Both the position numbers and the translations under genes were made by a program. Below, piece by piece: positions 52,997-64,000 of a DNA stretch of 64,000 bases. Source of the DNA: Planoprotostelium fungivorum (lineage: Eukaryota > Evosea > Variosea > Cavosteliida > Cavosteliaceae). The notes beneath the pieces were generated by a model. It worked only from the letters and a program-made list of their open reading frames with translations, made no database searches and was not told where the DNA came from. Location: positions 164,326-228,325 of the forward strand of contig MDYQ01000011.1 of the NCBI GenBank assembly GCA_003024175.1. The letters are read 5' to 3'. Position 1 is the first letter of the stretch, and the number at the start of each line of letters is the position of its first letter.

Positions 52997-55900
52997 ATGC
53001 CGAGTGGTCGTAAGCATCAATTATTGGTTCTTAAACCAGGAAAAAAGAAGGGAGCTCCCCCTGAGGTAGAGAAGGAAGATGATGACGAGATCGAAGAGGA
53101 ACCAGGCAATCGATCGTCTGATAAGGTGAGCGACGTCAATCACGATGTGATTCATCACACGTGATAGAAGGTCGGTGTCAACTCAGTCCACAATGAGGCC
53201 GGTTGGTTGGAAGCCCTGAAGGACCGCATCAAGAGCACTAAACCCGCGCTACTCTTGTCTTCTTATCTCAGTGATTTAGAGACCATCAGAAATGCATATC
53301 CACAGGGGGAGGTACATCTCATTCATTTCCTTTAGATAATCACATCACTCAACAACATTCACTCTCCTTATCTCACCGCCCCTCTCGCACAGAACCACCT
53401 CGCATCAGCACCGTCTGATCTCACATCAGGTGGTGGGTGGCGACATCTTCGCCCCCAAATTATACAATCGCTTGCGTAAAGTGGTCATCTCATCTGCCTC
53501 CGTTCAAGCGGCTATGGAAGCCTTCCGAGTGAAGAATCCAACTCTGTCCATCAATGCCGTACAGGCAAAGGTGATCCATCCACATCGTCCCATCATCTCA
53601 GATGGCGGGAGCTGACATCACCAGGTGGACGATCTGTACAGTCGTATGGCGACCAACTTTGACAACGGAGAGCTCCGCAGTCTGGCTTACGTCGTACAAT
53701 GGATCTTGCAGCAGATGTACTCTGGTATACACATCTCTGCCAAGGAGATCAATCGCGTGCGTGAATGTCGTGGAAATTTCGAGGCTGACGGGTGCAGGTG
53801 AGAGAGACAGCCAGGATCGCGCAAGAGAGAGGAGTACCTCTCATCATCTTACCCACCCACAAGTCCCATGTGTAAGTCGAAATATCATCACATCATCATC
53901 ATCATATCTTCACTTGATCGAAAACATCACATCACCATCATCACCTTCACATCATCATCCACCATCATCATCATCCAGCATCATCACCTCAATCATCACC
54001 TCAATCATGAGCTCTTTTCATGAGACATTCATGCGTTCCATTTCGTCTGATCTACAACGCAGAGATTACATGGTCGTCTCTTACGTCTTCCTCCTCTGTG
54101 GCCTGTCCGTTCCATTTATAGCCGCAGGAGACAACCTGATGATACCCATCGCCGGCCACTATCTCCGCAGCGCCGGAGCTTTCTTCATCAAGAGAAAAAT
54201 GGAAGGTGACATACTGTACAAAGCCTTGTTCAACGAATACATTTCCGCCGTGATGCAAGAAGGATACAACTTGGAATTCTTCTTAGAAGGAGGCAGGAGC
54301 AGGACCGGTGGGTGGCGCGTTGTAGACGGGGGTTGAACGTTTCCAGGAAAACTGTTGAAACCGAAGACGGGTATATTGTCTGTCGTGTGTGATACGTACC
54401 TGCAGGGAAGGATAGAGGATGCTTACATCCTTCCCATCTCCATCGGTTACGACAAAGTCATCGTGAGTCACCGAAATTTCATCGAGATTTCACCACCTCA
54501 TCGTACGACATCTCCGTGACATCTCCGTGATATCTTCGTGACATCGTACAGGAGACGGAGAGTTACGTCAAGGAACTATTGGGAGGATCGAAAGAGAAGG
54601 AATCGTTGAGAGAACTCATCCGATCGACACGTCTGTTGGGCCTCTCGTTCGGCAGAGTCGACGTCAGGATTGCCAAGCCCTTCTCCCTCAAGACATTCAT
54701 CGACGAGCAGGTGGGCCGTCGATCTACAACGTTGTAGATTGATCTTGCGTTAGGTCGCCGTGCGACACTTTGACGTGAAGAACAAGGACCACTTTAGAAA
54801 TCTCGTCAATATCTTGGCCTACAAGTGAGGATTTTTCGCGTAATCTTCCGTCTACAACGACTTACTCTCTCAGTGTGTTGAACCGCATCAATACGCAGGG
54901 CAGTGTCATGCCCACGAGCATCGTTGTCACTGCTATCTTGACACACCGAGGAAGAGGAATTTCCAGGAAAGAGCTGATCGAGAGGTTCGGTTGGGTGAGA
55001 GAACTCATCTTGCAGAGGTGGGATTGAAATTTTATCGGAATTTCAAAAGATATAGGGGTGGTAGGGCGGCCCGCCCCGACGTAAAATCCGGCAAAATGGC
55101 CGACGGCCAATTGGTCGATTCTGCGCTGAATGTTCTCGGAAATCTCATCGGGAAGCAGAAGAATGTCTTGGAGCCCGTCTTTACACCGGTGAGAGATTCT
55201 TCTTCGTCTTACCATGGAGCGTGTCGTCATCGATGTGATGCGATCGTCATGGTGATCGTCATGGGACGATCGCTGATGGCGGTCACGATCGCTGATCATG
55301 GCCGATCGTGATCGTGCCGATCGACACGATGATGGTGTTGACACGACTAGGTCAAACGATTCGAACTCTCTTACTATCGAAACCAAATCGTTCACGTCTT
55401 TGTCAACGAAGGTGTCATCGTGTGTGCCCTCTACTCTCACATCAAAGGCAAGAAGCAGAACACCATGGTAGAAAAGTGAGAAATGCTCATTGTAGATGGA
55501 GCCGTCTCAATGTTTTGGGCAGGTCGATCATTCTACCTGACGTCTCGTTCTTGTCCCAATTGTTCAAGATCGAGTTCATCTATACCAGGTAAATTTCCAA
55601 GAAAATCCCATCTACAACGATTGATTTATCACAGCTCGGGAGGTTCGATCATGGAGACGTACGATCAGACCATCACGAAGATGGTTGAGAGAAATGTGAG
55701 TGAAAATTCGATACGTCAGGAGAACTCAACTCGAAAGGTGGTCGTTGTGGATGAAGAGAATCAGACTGTCGCCGTGAACACCATGGACGACGGACAATTT
55801 CAATTTTTATGTGCCATGTTCTGGCCCTTCATCGGTATCTACAACCGTAATCTACGCACGAAGATTCTGAGAGCTTTTAGATTCCTACTGGTTGATGTGC

Positions 55901-56365
55901 GCTAGCTTCTATGCACTCTTCCCGAGCTTCATGATCGAGGAGAAATCATTCATGGAAAAAGTCCAATCGCTCGGCTTCACTCTGTGAGGAATTTCGGACT
56001 GTCTCGTTGTAATTGACCGAACTCCAGCTACTACGAGGGAGACCTCGGATATTACGAGGGAATCTCAAAGGAAACGTTAGGAAACGCCATCGCCCTCTTC
56101 TTGTCTCTACACATCATCGAAAAACAGATCATCGACATCAAGGGTGAACATCCATCTACAACGTTGTAGATTGACGATATCAGGTACGACCGTGGTCAAA
56201 TTGGCCCCGGAATATGCGACCAACGAGGACCGGCTTGTCTCTCTCATCGATCGCATCGGAAGGTTCAGGAGGGCGAGTCGGTACAGCGTGGAGGGTGTCA
56301 CCATCTTCAGCCCCCGTCTCAAGCAAATCGTCCGTCTCAACACTCCCCCACTGGCCAGACTGTGA
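52997..56365 (+). CDS. GNPAT: Dihydroxyacetone-phosphate/glycerol-phosphate acyltransferase (GNPAT/PlsB type), probably peroxisomal
   Basis: Acylates DHAP, the first step of ether-lipid synthesis, or glycerol-3-phosphate. ATG 52997 (MPSGRKHQLLVLKPGKKKGA), stop 56365, about 700 residues. PlsB-type motifs: PLIILPTHKSHVDYM (HX4D), PFIAAGDNLMIPIAGHYLRS, GAFFIKRKMEGDILYKALFN, LEFFLEGGRSRTGKLL and YILPISIGYDKVIE. The last three residues are ARL, a good peroxisomal PTS1, which favours the peroxisomal DHAP enzyme over mitochondrial GPAT. Introns 54711-54753 and 56144-56183 hold full palindromes; the intron near 53872-54056 is expanded by TCATCA microsatellites. Some internal junctions (55480-55560, 55690-55760) are less certain. 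Confidence 0.88.
53884..54010. repeat. TCA/ATC-rich microsatellite in acyltransferase intron
   Basis: A degenerate run of CATCATCA/TCACC units that enlarges one intron to about 185 nt. Splicing around it restores THKSHV-DYM. Confidence 0.7.
54722..54739. repeat. Intronic palindrome, 18-bp perfect copy
   Basis: ATCTACAACGTTGTAGAT in the 43-nt acyltransferase intron 54711-54753. Confidence 0.85.
56154..56171. repeat. Intronic palindrome, 18-bp perfect copy
   Basis: ATCTACAACGTTGTAGAT in the 40-nt acyltransferase intron 56144-56183. The copy is identical to the one 1.4 kb upstream, and both are followed by a TTGA sequence before the acceptor. Confidence 0.85.
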
Positions 56366-56696
56366 TTCTCTCCTCTTTCCTCGCTGTAAGGTCTTCAATA
56401 GAGAGAGGAGAAGATGGTTCGTTCGTATCTTGCTGTGTTCCTTGATACGAAGGCTTCCGCAGATTCTCTTGTCTTGACCGGAACCGGTGGTTCATATTTA
56501 TGACTGATGATCGATGATGTATACTGGTGCATAGTTGAATAAATGATGAAGACCAAAGGTGATTGATCGATATCTGTACGTGTCATAACAATCACAGATC
56601 TGGGGTGAAGATACGTGACCGGGCTCAAATTCCGCCGAAAATTATCGGCGGAAGTGAGCCGAAAGCCATCTTGCCACAACCCCGACGCTGATCTCC
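56366..56696. other. Intergenic stretch between acyltransferase and sedolisin genes
   Basis: About 330 bases. It contains the long inverted repeat at 56622-56660 close to the sedolisin start, and otherwise 3' UTR of the acyltransferase. Confidence 0.5.
56622..56660. promoter_or_regulatory. Long inverted repeat upstream of the sedolisin start
   Basis: GGCTCA-AA-TTCCGCCGA, then loop AAATTA, then TCGGCGGAA-G-TGAGCC. The arms total 15 paired bases with small bulges, 37-75 bases before the ATG. The inner TTCCGCCGA resembles a GC-rich operator half-site. It could be a regulator dimer site or an mRNA leader hairpin. Confidence 0.55.
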
Positions 56697-58370
56697 ATGC
56701 AGCCCGTGTACCTCTTTCTTGTAATATTCATCAGCTTCTGTACCGCGCAGAACATCACACATGGACGTCTGACGCCCATTCCTTTGAACACCTCACAGAT
56801 CGATCAATTAGTTCAACTCGATCAAGCATTCGCCCTCCTCAACTTCAGTATTTCGGGCAACAAGAGAGCTGGTGGTTCAGCGAGAGCTCTGACGCCATCA
56901 CAAGTCCGATCGTTCTATAATGCCCCCAGCTCGGGACAAGGGCAGAAGGTCGCCATCGTGGTGGCCTACGGTGCCTCGACGGTCGAAAATGACTTGGCCA
57001 TCTTCAGCAGCAAATTCAGTCTCCCGTCTTGCACGACAGCCAATGGATGTTTCACAAAGATGGATCAGAACGGAGGCAGCAACATCCCGGGAGATGACCC
57101 GACGACCCCTGCTCAGAACGGGTGAGAAGGGATCGACGAACGACATTTAATGTTGTCACAGATGGTCTGGTGAGACAGGTTTAGACGTACAGTGGGTGCA
57201 TGCCATGGCGCCTCAAGCGAAGGTGTGTTCTCAAACAAATGTAAAACCTTCTCATGTTCACACCTCTTCAGATCATCCTTGTCTGTGCCAACTCAGCAGC
57301 AAGCAGCGATCTGTGAGCACAAGCATCGTCGCAACTTTCTCACATGTTCCCAGCTACGCCGCAGTCAGTACGGCCGCACAGCAGGCACCCATCGTCTCTA
57401 TGAGTTGGGGTGGTGCAGACACTCTGTCATTGAGCTCCGAGCAGACCTTCTCGAACGGGCATTCCAACGGCGTCTCTTTCTTCGCCGCCACCGGAGATGA
57501 TGGAAAGAGCCCCAGTTATCCATCAACATCTCCCAATGTGATTGCAATCGGAGGTGCGATACGATGCCTCATTTCTCACCTTCTCACGTCCTTACAGGCA
57601 CCACGACCTACACCAACTCGGACGGTACGCTCAACTCTGAATCCGCCTGGTCCGGATCATCGGGTGGTTGCAGCTCCATCTACACGATGAGCTCCGCTCA
57701 GTCCTCTAACGCTCAGGCCAAGGCCGCCTGCGGAAACTTTAGAGCTTCCCCCGACATCTCATTCGATGCGGATCCATCATCCGGTGTCCCCGTCTATGTC
57801 CAAGGAAACGCCTACCAATACGGAGGTACCTCTCTGGCTACTCCCATCTCTTCGGCTAGACTGGCAACCGTCAGAGGTGCAGGCCTTCTCACCGTCTTCG
57901 ATGCCTCTTACGTCTACGGGAGCAATATCAGAGTCCGCGACGTGACCTCAGGTTCGAACGCAAACTACAACGCGGCAGCGGGCTACGATCTCACCACCGG
58001 TCTGGGTCTGTGGATGGGTGACGCTGGCGTGAAGAATCAGGTCACCACCAGCTCGACACAAGCTTCCACCACCTCTCGAGTCACATCTTCCAACACGTCC
58101 ACAACATCTCAGGCATCGACATCGGCCTGCCAGAGTTTGGACTGTGGAGGTATCTTGAACAACCCATTGAATGGAGGAGCAACGCAGACGGACACGAGCA
58201 GTAGTGGTAGCAGCGCGGCGGGTAGTGGAAGCCAGCAGAATTATGCGACGAATTCGGTCAGCAGCACGAGTACAAGACAAGTCGTGACGGCGACTCCTAG
58301 TCCAAGTGGTGGAATGATGATGACGGCAACGATGATGATCATCATCATGATGGTGTTGATCGTAATATAA
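56697..58370 (+). CDS. Sedolisin-like (S53) peptidase, membrane- or GPI-anchored
   Basis: Secreted acid serine-carboxyl peptidase family. Signal peptide MQPVYLFLVIFISFCTAQ; stop at 58370. The catalytic domain starts almost at once (TPSQVRSFYNAPSSGQGQKV), so the large N-terminal prodomain of classical sedolisins is absent. Spliced motifs: WSGETGLDVQWVHAMAP (catalytic Glu and Asp), VSMSWGGAD (oxyanion-hole region), VSFFAATGDDG, WSGSSGGCS and the nucleophile GGTSLATPISSA. This is GTSL where most members have GTSA. A Ser/Thr-rich stalk leads to a hydrophobic C-terminus (MMMTATMMIIIMMVLIVI), implying an anchor. Introns at GG|W, K|I and DL|Y join in phase. Activity is probable but the missing prodomain leaves folding or activation open. 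Confidence 0.88.
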
Positions 58371-58612
58371 AAAGAGAGGAGTGAAGTCTTCTATTTCTAT
58401 TTTCAAGAACGCAGCAAAGAACAGAAAGAGGGATAAAATCCATTACATCGTAAGAATGCTTATCCAGGATGGCGTGTATGAGAAACACCTTCGACTGATC
58501 AAATCACCTTGATAGACCGTGGAGCTATTCCGATCAACGCGTTCTCACATGAGACAGCCAGTGGATCACAATGGAAGACGAAGAGATGTTCTCACACAGT
58601 ATGTCTTTATTC

Positions 58613-61600
58613 TCACAACATCCAAGACTGGTCGGCGTTTTTGGGGTGTAGGTTCCCTCCCTCAAAGTAGGTGTAAGCTCTCAACGCTGCCTTGTGGGCT
58701 CGAATGACGGGTGCCGGTGACGATGTGGGACGAGTGCAGCCCTGGTGGAGGTGGGCAATGGCGTACGTGAAATTGGCCAGCTGTAGACGGTCATTTCCTA
58801 GAAATAGAAATAAAAGGAAATAAAACACCTTCTCGGTGGTGAGATTCATCTCGTTCTTCAGGACCTGGTAGTGAGTGGGCTTGGCTGTGCCTTGTATGGC
58901 CTTGTGAGAGTAGAGGTAGAAGTTGGTGGTGTCTCGATCTACAACGTCTTTGTAGATGAATGTACCAGGAGGGGGGTTCTGTGCTTCACCGTCCACGCTC
59001 AAGAAACTCCTTCAAAGTGTGAATGAAACAAGATGAATGTCATCGTCTGATGTGATCATATCGTCGATGTGTTCGAATCATTGATGCAATCAAATCATCG
59101 ATACGACTCACCTGAGGTGATTTCTCTTCTGCACGACGATGTAGGTGATGTTGGGCTTCTTGGACATCTGATACAGATCTCTCACGGCAGCATCTATACC
59201 TCTCATCTCGTGCTCCATGACCAGCGAATACTGTCCCTCTCCCACTCCGTCGCGGTAGAACATGATGTTTTGCGGGTATTTCCCTGGGAACGTCGGAAAT
59301 AGTCCCACGGATTCTCCACACCTCTCTTTGCGTGGTATTGTTGTAGTACGTCGGAGGTCATGGCTTTCATGATGTCCTCTGGTATGATCTCTCTTCCTCC
59401 ATCCAGTGTCTGTGTCCTTGAATAGTACTTGCAGTAGTGTTCATCGTATGAGGCACACAGGGCTGCGTACGACACGGCCTGCACACGGTCAAGGTTGCAT
59501 GAAGATGCGACACTTACGTTGTCTTCCGTGCGGCCGTGGCAGATGTCCATGCCCATCAGACACAATCCCTCCTTTCCATACTTATCCATATCAATCGATT
59601 TCATCTACAACGGTCAGATGACGAATGAGATATCTTCATCGATTTTGATTTCGATTCCGAATGAAAATGAGAAATCAAATGTATTCACCTTGCCCGCGGA
59701 AATAATCCAATTTTTTCCGTCTAATTTTCCGTTGATCGAGGCGAGAATGTTATCAAAGACCTTCATGTCACTCCACTTCTTCTCGTTGTCCATGACGACA
59801 CACTTTGTCATCCTGCCGATCTCCGTATCCGCCACCCTCTTCACTCTCCTGTATGCTTCCGTTCCCTTGTCTGCCAGCATGACTAGGATCAATTTCGGGT
59901 TTCTCTTGTCGCTCGCGACGAATTTGAGCCAATGACAGTAGGCAGCTGGAGAGTTATCACCGTCTCTCGGGTTACCAGGGTTACCGGTCAGCTGTACGGT
60001 TGAGTTTCATTGCAATGAAATCACTCACCGCCTGGTGAACTGGGGCGGGTATCAGATGCAGACCCTTGTCTCTCGCGCGATTGACAAATGTCGTTGCGTA
60101 TTGTCGGATGTCATCGAAGGGAAAATGGGTCGGGTAGATGATGCCCCACTGGATCGGTTGATTGGCGGTTCCCTTCGTTTCAATCATTCGGTCCAGTTGC
60201 CAACCTTGAGAGTGTCAGTCCACACCATGATGATGATCATGATGATGTGACGGTGTGATGATGTGACGGTGTGATGATGTTGATGATGTTGATGATGTTG
60301 GTGATCGTGATGATGAGGATGATCACCTCGTTCTTCGTCGGTATCTCTCAAAGCCTGAGACTTGTTGCCACCCCAAGTGAGTTCTTGTGGCTGCAAGATG
60401 AGAGCTTCGGTCGTGCCCGGCTCCTGCGCCACCCCCACCTGCAGCTCGCTCCACGCCTTGTTCTCCACCAGTTTCTTGCATTCGATCAGTCCCTCCATCT
60501 ACAACCCGCCTCACCTTCAGATTTTCTCTGATCCGGGTGATTTTCTGTTGAGGGAAGAGTCTCGTGGCGCCTATCATGGCAGTTCTCTCTTCTGAAGTCA
60601 GATCTTGCATGTATTTTGTCTGTGTGACCGACAGACATTCCACGGGAACGTAAGCCGGATCGTTCTCTTTTCCTTCTTTGCATGTCCAAGCCAGTCCAAA
60701 GTTGGGAAATTTGAGGGAAATATTGTACCTGATGGTCTTTGAGTGGGGTGGTCGCGTTGTAGATGGACTCACTTGGTCTTGAGATAATTGCTGACCGAGA
60801 TTTTCTTTCCATCGTAATCGAATGTATGAGTGGTGGCCGTCTTGGAGAAATCGATACCTCTCAGCCTGACGTCATCAGTCTACAACCCGCCATCCTCCAC
60901 CCACCTGAACTTGTGTTTGCTGTAATTGATTGTGCAGGCGATGCCGGTGAGTCCTCCTCGTTTTGAATTGAGGTATTCTTGCAGCTTCTTGTCCGTCGAT
61001 ATGAATCCCGCCCACTCAGAGCCTGGCTTCAGATCACTCAAGAGGCACAGATATTCCGGCAACGATCCGAACCAGGTGCTGATGTAATAACTGATGTCGA
61101 CGTTGAGATACATCCCCTTGACATGTCAGAAGTGAAGGCGTCACATGTCTCACCTTCTGAACTTCTCTGAAGGACTGAAATGTTCCCGTCAAGAGAAGAG
61201 AGCGGAGGCCGATGGGTTGTCTGGTGTTGAGGAGGTACACGGCAGAGTGTTTGACGAGAGCTTGCGAGTTGTTCGCCTGAGCTGCGGTGTACAAATTCCA
61301 GGGAATGGCGATCTGGAGGAGCTGCTTGTCGGTCGTGTCTCCGATTTCGACCTGAAGAGTCGTCAGATGATGAACGCGATCATGATGAGATCGACTCACA
61401 CGTCGGAGCATGAGTTTGTACTTTCTACCATCGATGCCATCGATGACGAAAGACATCATGTCGGTGTCGGCCTTCATGGCGGTCAACAGTAGCTGGTCCA
61501 TCTCTTCGGTTCGACTGGGCTGCAAGGGTGAGACGATGGAAATTTCGTGGAAAATCACCTTGGAGGGCTTGTTGCTCCTCTTTGTGAAATCCTGAGGCAC

Positions 61601-62187
61601 TTGAAGCTCCTTCACGGGAACTATGGCTTTACGAGAGAGGAGGAGCTGCCTTCCATCGTAGGCCATGATGGTCTTGTCTAGATGTCTAGACAACCTGTAG
61701 ACGAGCAGACGGCTGTTATTCTCTTTCCATTCGACTTCGTCGAAGGCGTTGACGATGAGAACCTGGGATGGTGAGATGATGGAATGATGTTCAATCGATT
61801 ACCTCGTAACGCAGCCAATCCTTCATGTTGATCTTGGAATCAACGGCGAACATGTTGGTATCTAACACCATCTTTCTGTCATTGGGAATATGGATGGCTG
61901 GTGCTGGCGATGCGTCGGTCGATTGATCATCGATCATTCGAACATTTACCTCCGCGTCCACGACCCCCACGACCTCCATCGTGGCCTCTGCTGCCTCCAC
62001 GACCTCCATCGTGACCTCTACCACCTCCACGGCCCCCACGATATTCTTGATTAGCTCTTCCTTCGTAACCACCTCTTCCTTGTCCTCCGTCGTAACCTCT
62101 ACCTGATTCAATGTTACTGACGTTTCTGATCTGGTTGATTGTGCATCAATCGATTTGAATCTGTCCACCTCTTCCTCTTCCACTCAT
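58613..62187 (-). CDS. Argonaute protein with RGG-rich N-terminus
   Basis: Small-RNA-guided silencing effector. ATG 62187; after a short intron the N-terminus is almost pure Arg/Gly (GRGYDGGQGRGGYEGRANQE ... GGRGGGRGHDGGRGG), a likely arginine-methylation and Tudor-docking site. The N and PAZ-region segments follow (WLRYEV..., RTEEMDQLLLTAMKADTDMM, PAYVPVECLSVTQTKYM, LTSEERTAMI). The PIWI catalytic residues are present: Asp in LCLMGMDICHG, Asp in FYRDGVGEGQYSLV and His in APVIRAHKAALRAYTYF, so slicer activity is plausible. Stop at 58613 (NADQSWML). There are about a dozen introns; one near 60220-60330 is enlarged by a GATGTT microsatellite. It diverges from a secreted-protein gene. Confidence 0.92.
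60226..60330. repeat. GATGATGT-type microsatellite in Argonaute intron
   Basis: Degenerate GATGATGTGACGGT and GATGATGTT units in one Argonaute intron. The surrounding exons rejoin at ERWQLDRMIETK. Confidence 0.75.
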
Positions 62188-62393
62188 GTTCAGTGAGACT
62201 CCAATGATATCTCTTCTTTTTTTGTTGTTGTTCTTTTCGATTGTGTGCGTGTTGTGATGTTGTTGTTGTTCGAAGAGTTTGGGCTGGCCCAATCGAATAA
62301 ATGCCTTCAAAACAACTATTTTATTTCTTCTCGCGACATGTTGCGATAGCATATCACATCACCAGAGGATTGGGTCACAAGACATGCTGACAT

Positions 62394-63309
62394 TAATCAT
62401 CTTGTTTCCTATCCTTTTGGTAGCCAACGCTATACCTGTAGCTGTTTTGGAGGAAAACTCGACAGCCCCAGTTGTATCTTGTCAGTTATCTACATGGGAC
62501 ATCGAAGGAGTACCTCACTCTGATGTGTGGTTGTTGCCCATCGGGAACCTGCAACATGCATTTTTTCAGTGTCAGAATCTCAGTCTAGGGTTACTCCCAC
62601 AGGAGGCGAATACAATTGTGGTGCGAATTATTCTCATCTTCTCCCCTTTTCATCTGCATCTTCACCTCCTGTATTGACATGTCATTAGGTCTTTGAAGGA
62701 CAAGATCAACTTCAGGACCTCTACCATAACCCATTAGACACTCGAGACATCGCTTTCTCCCTCAGTCCACCCTCTGCACCCTCCGCCGTCAACTCCACCG
62801 TCAACTTCACCATCATCATCAACCAATACGATGGTGAGACCTCCCTCCATCGTCTCCGTCTAAACTTCTAAAGTGGTCTCTGATACGACTCACACTCTCT
62901 ACACGTCACCCAAATACACCTCCATGGTCGTTCCAGCCATCGACGTCAATGAAGTCAAGATCGACAAGACCAGCAAGGATGAGGGTTCTTACGATCTGAA
63001 TTCGCACCTGTGGAACTACGACTTTGTCTTTGCCAAGAGTGGCCCAAAGATGAAACAAACTGTGAGGTTGGTGGTCGAGTTATACGATCAGAAGGACAAC
63101 ACAGTCTTTCGTGCCGAACTTACGGTGAAGAGGAGACGATGATGGGAGATGATCTGATGATGTCTCAGACCATCATGTCAAGTACGACAGATTCGGTGAC
63201 TGTGAATTACAAGTACAAGGACAAGACGAGTTTGAAAAAGTTTGAATGGTACGTAGCCAGTCCATATTGCCTCAACACGGTTCAGAAAGTGGGAGAGGTT
63301 AAACTATAA
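62394..63309 (+). CDS. Secreted unknown protein
   Basis: ATG 62394 with signal peptide MLTLIILFPILLVANAIP; stop at 63309 (VQKVGEVKL). Four exons, about 250 residues. The mature region has N-glycosylation sequons (NST, NLS, NFT) and beta-rich segments (VVSCQLSTWDIEGVPHSDVW, DLYHNPLDTRDIAFSLSPPS, YTSMVVPAIDVNEVKIDKTS). The last intron (GTGAAGAGG...TCTCAG) joins RAELT to TIMSSTDSVTVNYKYKD. No family was recognised; general architecture is like other secreted beta-sandwich proteins of the window. Confidence 0.7.
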
Positions 63310-63560
63310 ATGATGCTGTATGTTTCTGATCATCTAAAACTGCACATCACGTGATGAATGACGCTCGACTCGTGATGTCCCACCTCCTTTGGATAAAGGA
63401 CTTGAATGATCATCTTCATCTGCCTGAAGTCTTTCATCATCTGCGTTGTATTATTGGGCCATGAAAATAAAATTCATTTTTGCAACGCATCATTATCATT
63501 CCGATGTGATGTGATGTCTGGTGATGATCTTGGGGTGACTTCTATAATGACCTAATCCAG

Positions 63561-64000
63561 CCTTCACGAAATCCGTTCTTCTCCTCCTCTTCTTGGCTAA
63601 CGTCGGTCTGATCGGCTATCACCTCTTCCAACAGATCTATTGGTTTCGCATTAACCATCTTGGACAATATCAACACGCACAAGATTGGGTGATTCAATTC
63701 ATATACGATTCTGTTTCGCGATGTACCACTCTGCCGAGTAATTGGTTGTGGTCAGAGCAGAGATATCAAGCCATACCACTCATCCTCTTTTACTTGCAAA
63801 CAGAGGTCAGTCGCTCACAATTTCTCTTCATTTGATGACAGTTATAGATATCTCGAAAGACAGTAATCAACTCCTCATTTCCCCCATTGGCTATCGTAAT
63901 GGTCTTGTGTGTTTTGGGTATTGGTCCCGCCCTGGGCCTCTTCTTATACTTGACCGATGGAGGAAGAAACATGAAACCATCGACAGCGCCATCCATCACC
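63561..64000 (+). CDS. Multi-pass membrane protein, partial at both ends
   Basis: An exon after the acceptor ATCCAG at 63560 reads TKSVLLLLFLANVGLIGYHL, then FQQIYWFRINHLGQYQHAQD and AIPLILFYLQTE. A short intron is followed by FPPLAIVMVLCVLGIGPALG and LFLYLTDGGRNMK before the window ends. At least three membrane helices. The start exon is not identified; an ATG at 63461 (MKIKFIFATHHYH) is possible but the phase does not obviously fit. No family was named with confidence. Confidence 0.5.

Noticed and set aside
58935-58962. A palindrome-like copy (ATCTACAACGTCTTTGTAGAT) in the Argonaute gene
   Set aside because: It lies in an exon, where it encodes FIYKDVVDRD in frame. Similar coding coincidences (VVD or IYN codons) occur at 36664, 45680, 46368, 47649 and 47895, so I counted only intronic copies as evidence.

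Overview
This is a gene-dense nuclear segment of a free-living eukaryote. Almost every gene is split by GT-AG introns of about 37-75 nt, so open frames had to be joined by hand. Joins were kept when the phase agreed and the product matched a known family. The gene set (DRG2, MMS19, RasGAP, Argonaute, peroxisomal-type DHAP acyltransferase, plant-type sulfite oxidase, monofunctional formate-THF ligase, FAAH-type amidase, ABCC transporter, many secreted hydrolases) fits a phagotrophic protist. An amoebozoan is my guess, not something the sequence proves. The standard genetic code is used.

Layout. 1-5.7 kb: an unknown gene cut by the window edge, two small unknown genes, sulfite oxidase, and a small disordered protein. 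6.0-12.99 kb: DRG2 GTPase, secreted GH16 glucanase, a bHLH protein, a small coiled protein and a large unknown gene. 13.0-19.5 kb: EngB-type GTPase, GH47 alpha-mannosidase, an unknown gene, and a coiled-coil protein with a C-terminal AMPK/CBM48 glycogen-binding domain. 19.8-26.0 kb: an ABCC (MRP) transporter. 26.4-33.6 kb: a secreted beta-helix/CE1-esterase fusion and formate-THF ligase. 34-42.6 kb: FAAH amidase, intron-containing tRNA-Asp, two secreted proteins (one DUF1996) and a small membrane protein. 42.8-52.5 kb: C2-RasGAP, MMS19, an MFS transporter and an LRR/coiled-coil protein. 53.0-64 kb: DHAP acyltransferase, sedolisin, Argonaute, a secreted protein and a truncated membrane protein.

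The genes form no operon-like system. Shared themes are secretion and surface hydrolysis (GH16, CE1 fusion, sedolisin, DUF1996), core GTPases, and lipid or one-carbon metabolism. Intergenic gaps are short and several gene pairs are divergent, the tightest being MMS19/MFS with 80 bp between start codons.

The most unusual signal is in the introns. A short palindrome, ATCTACAACGTTGTAGAT, or its half-site recurs dozens of times. All ten near-complete palindromes fall in predicted introns of 39-76 nt in six different genes on both strands. In several other introns the half-site itself supplies a splice site, and one ABCC intron (21744-21801) is bounded by the half-site in inverted orientation at its two ends. 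A second self-complementary family (GAAATTTC-based) and 18-bp tandem repeats are also intronic. This could reflect introner-like intron gain or a structural splicing signal.
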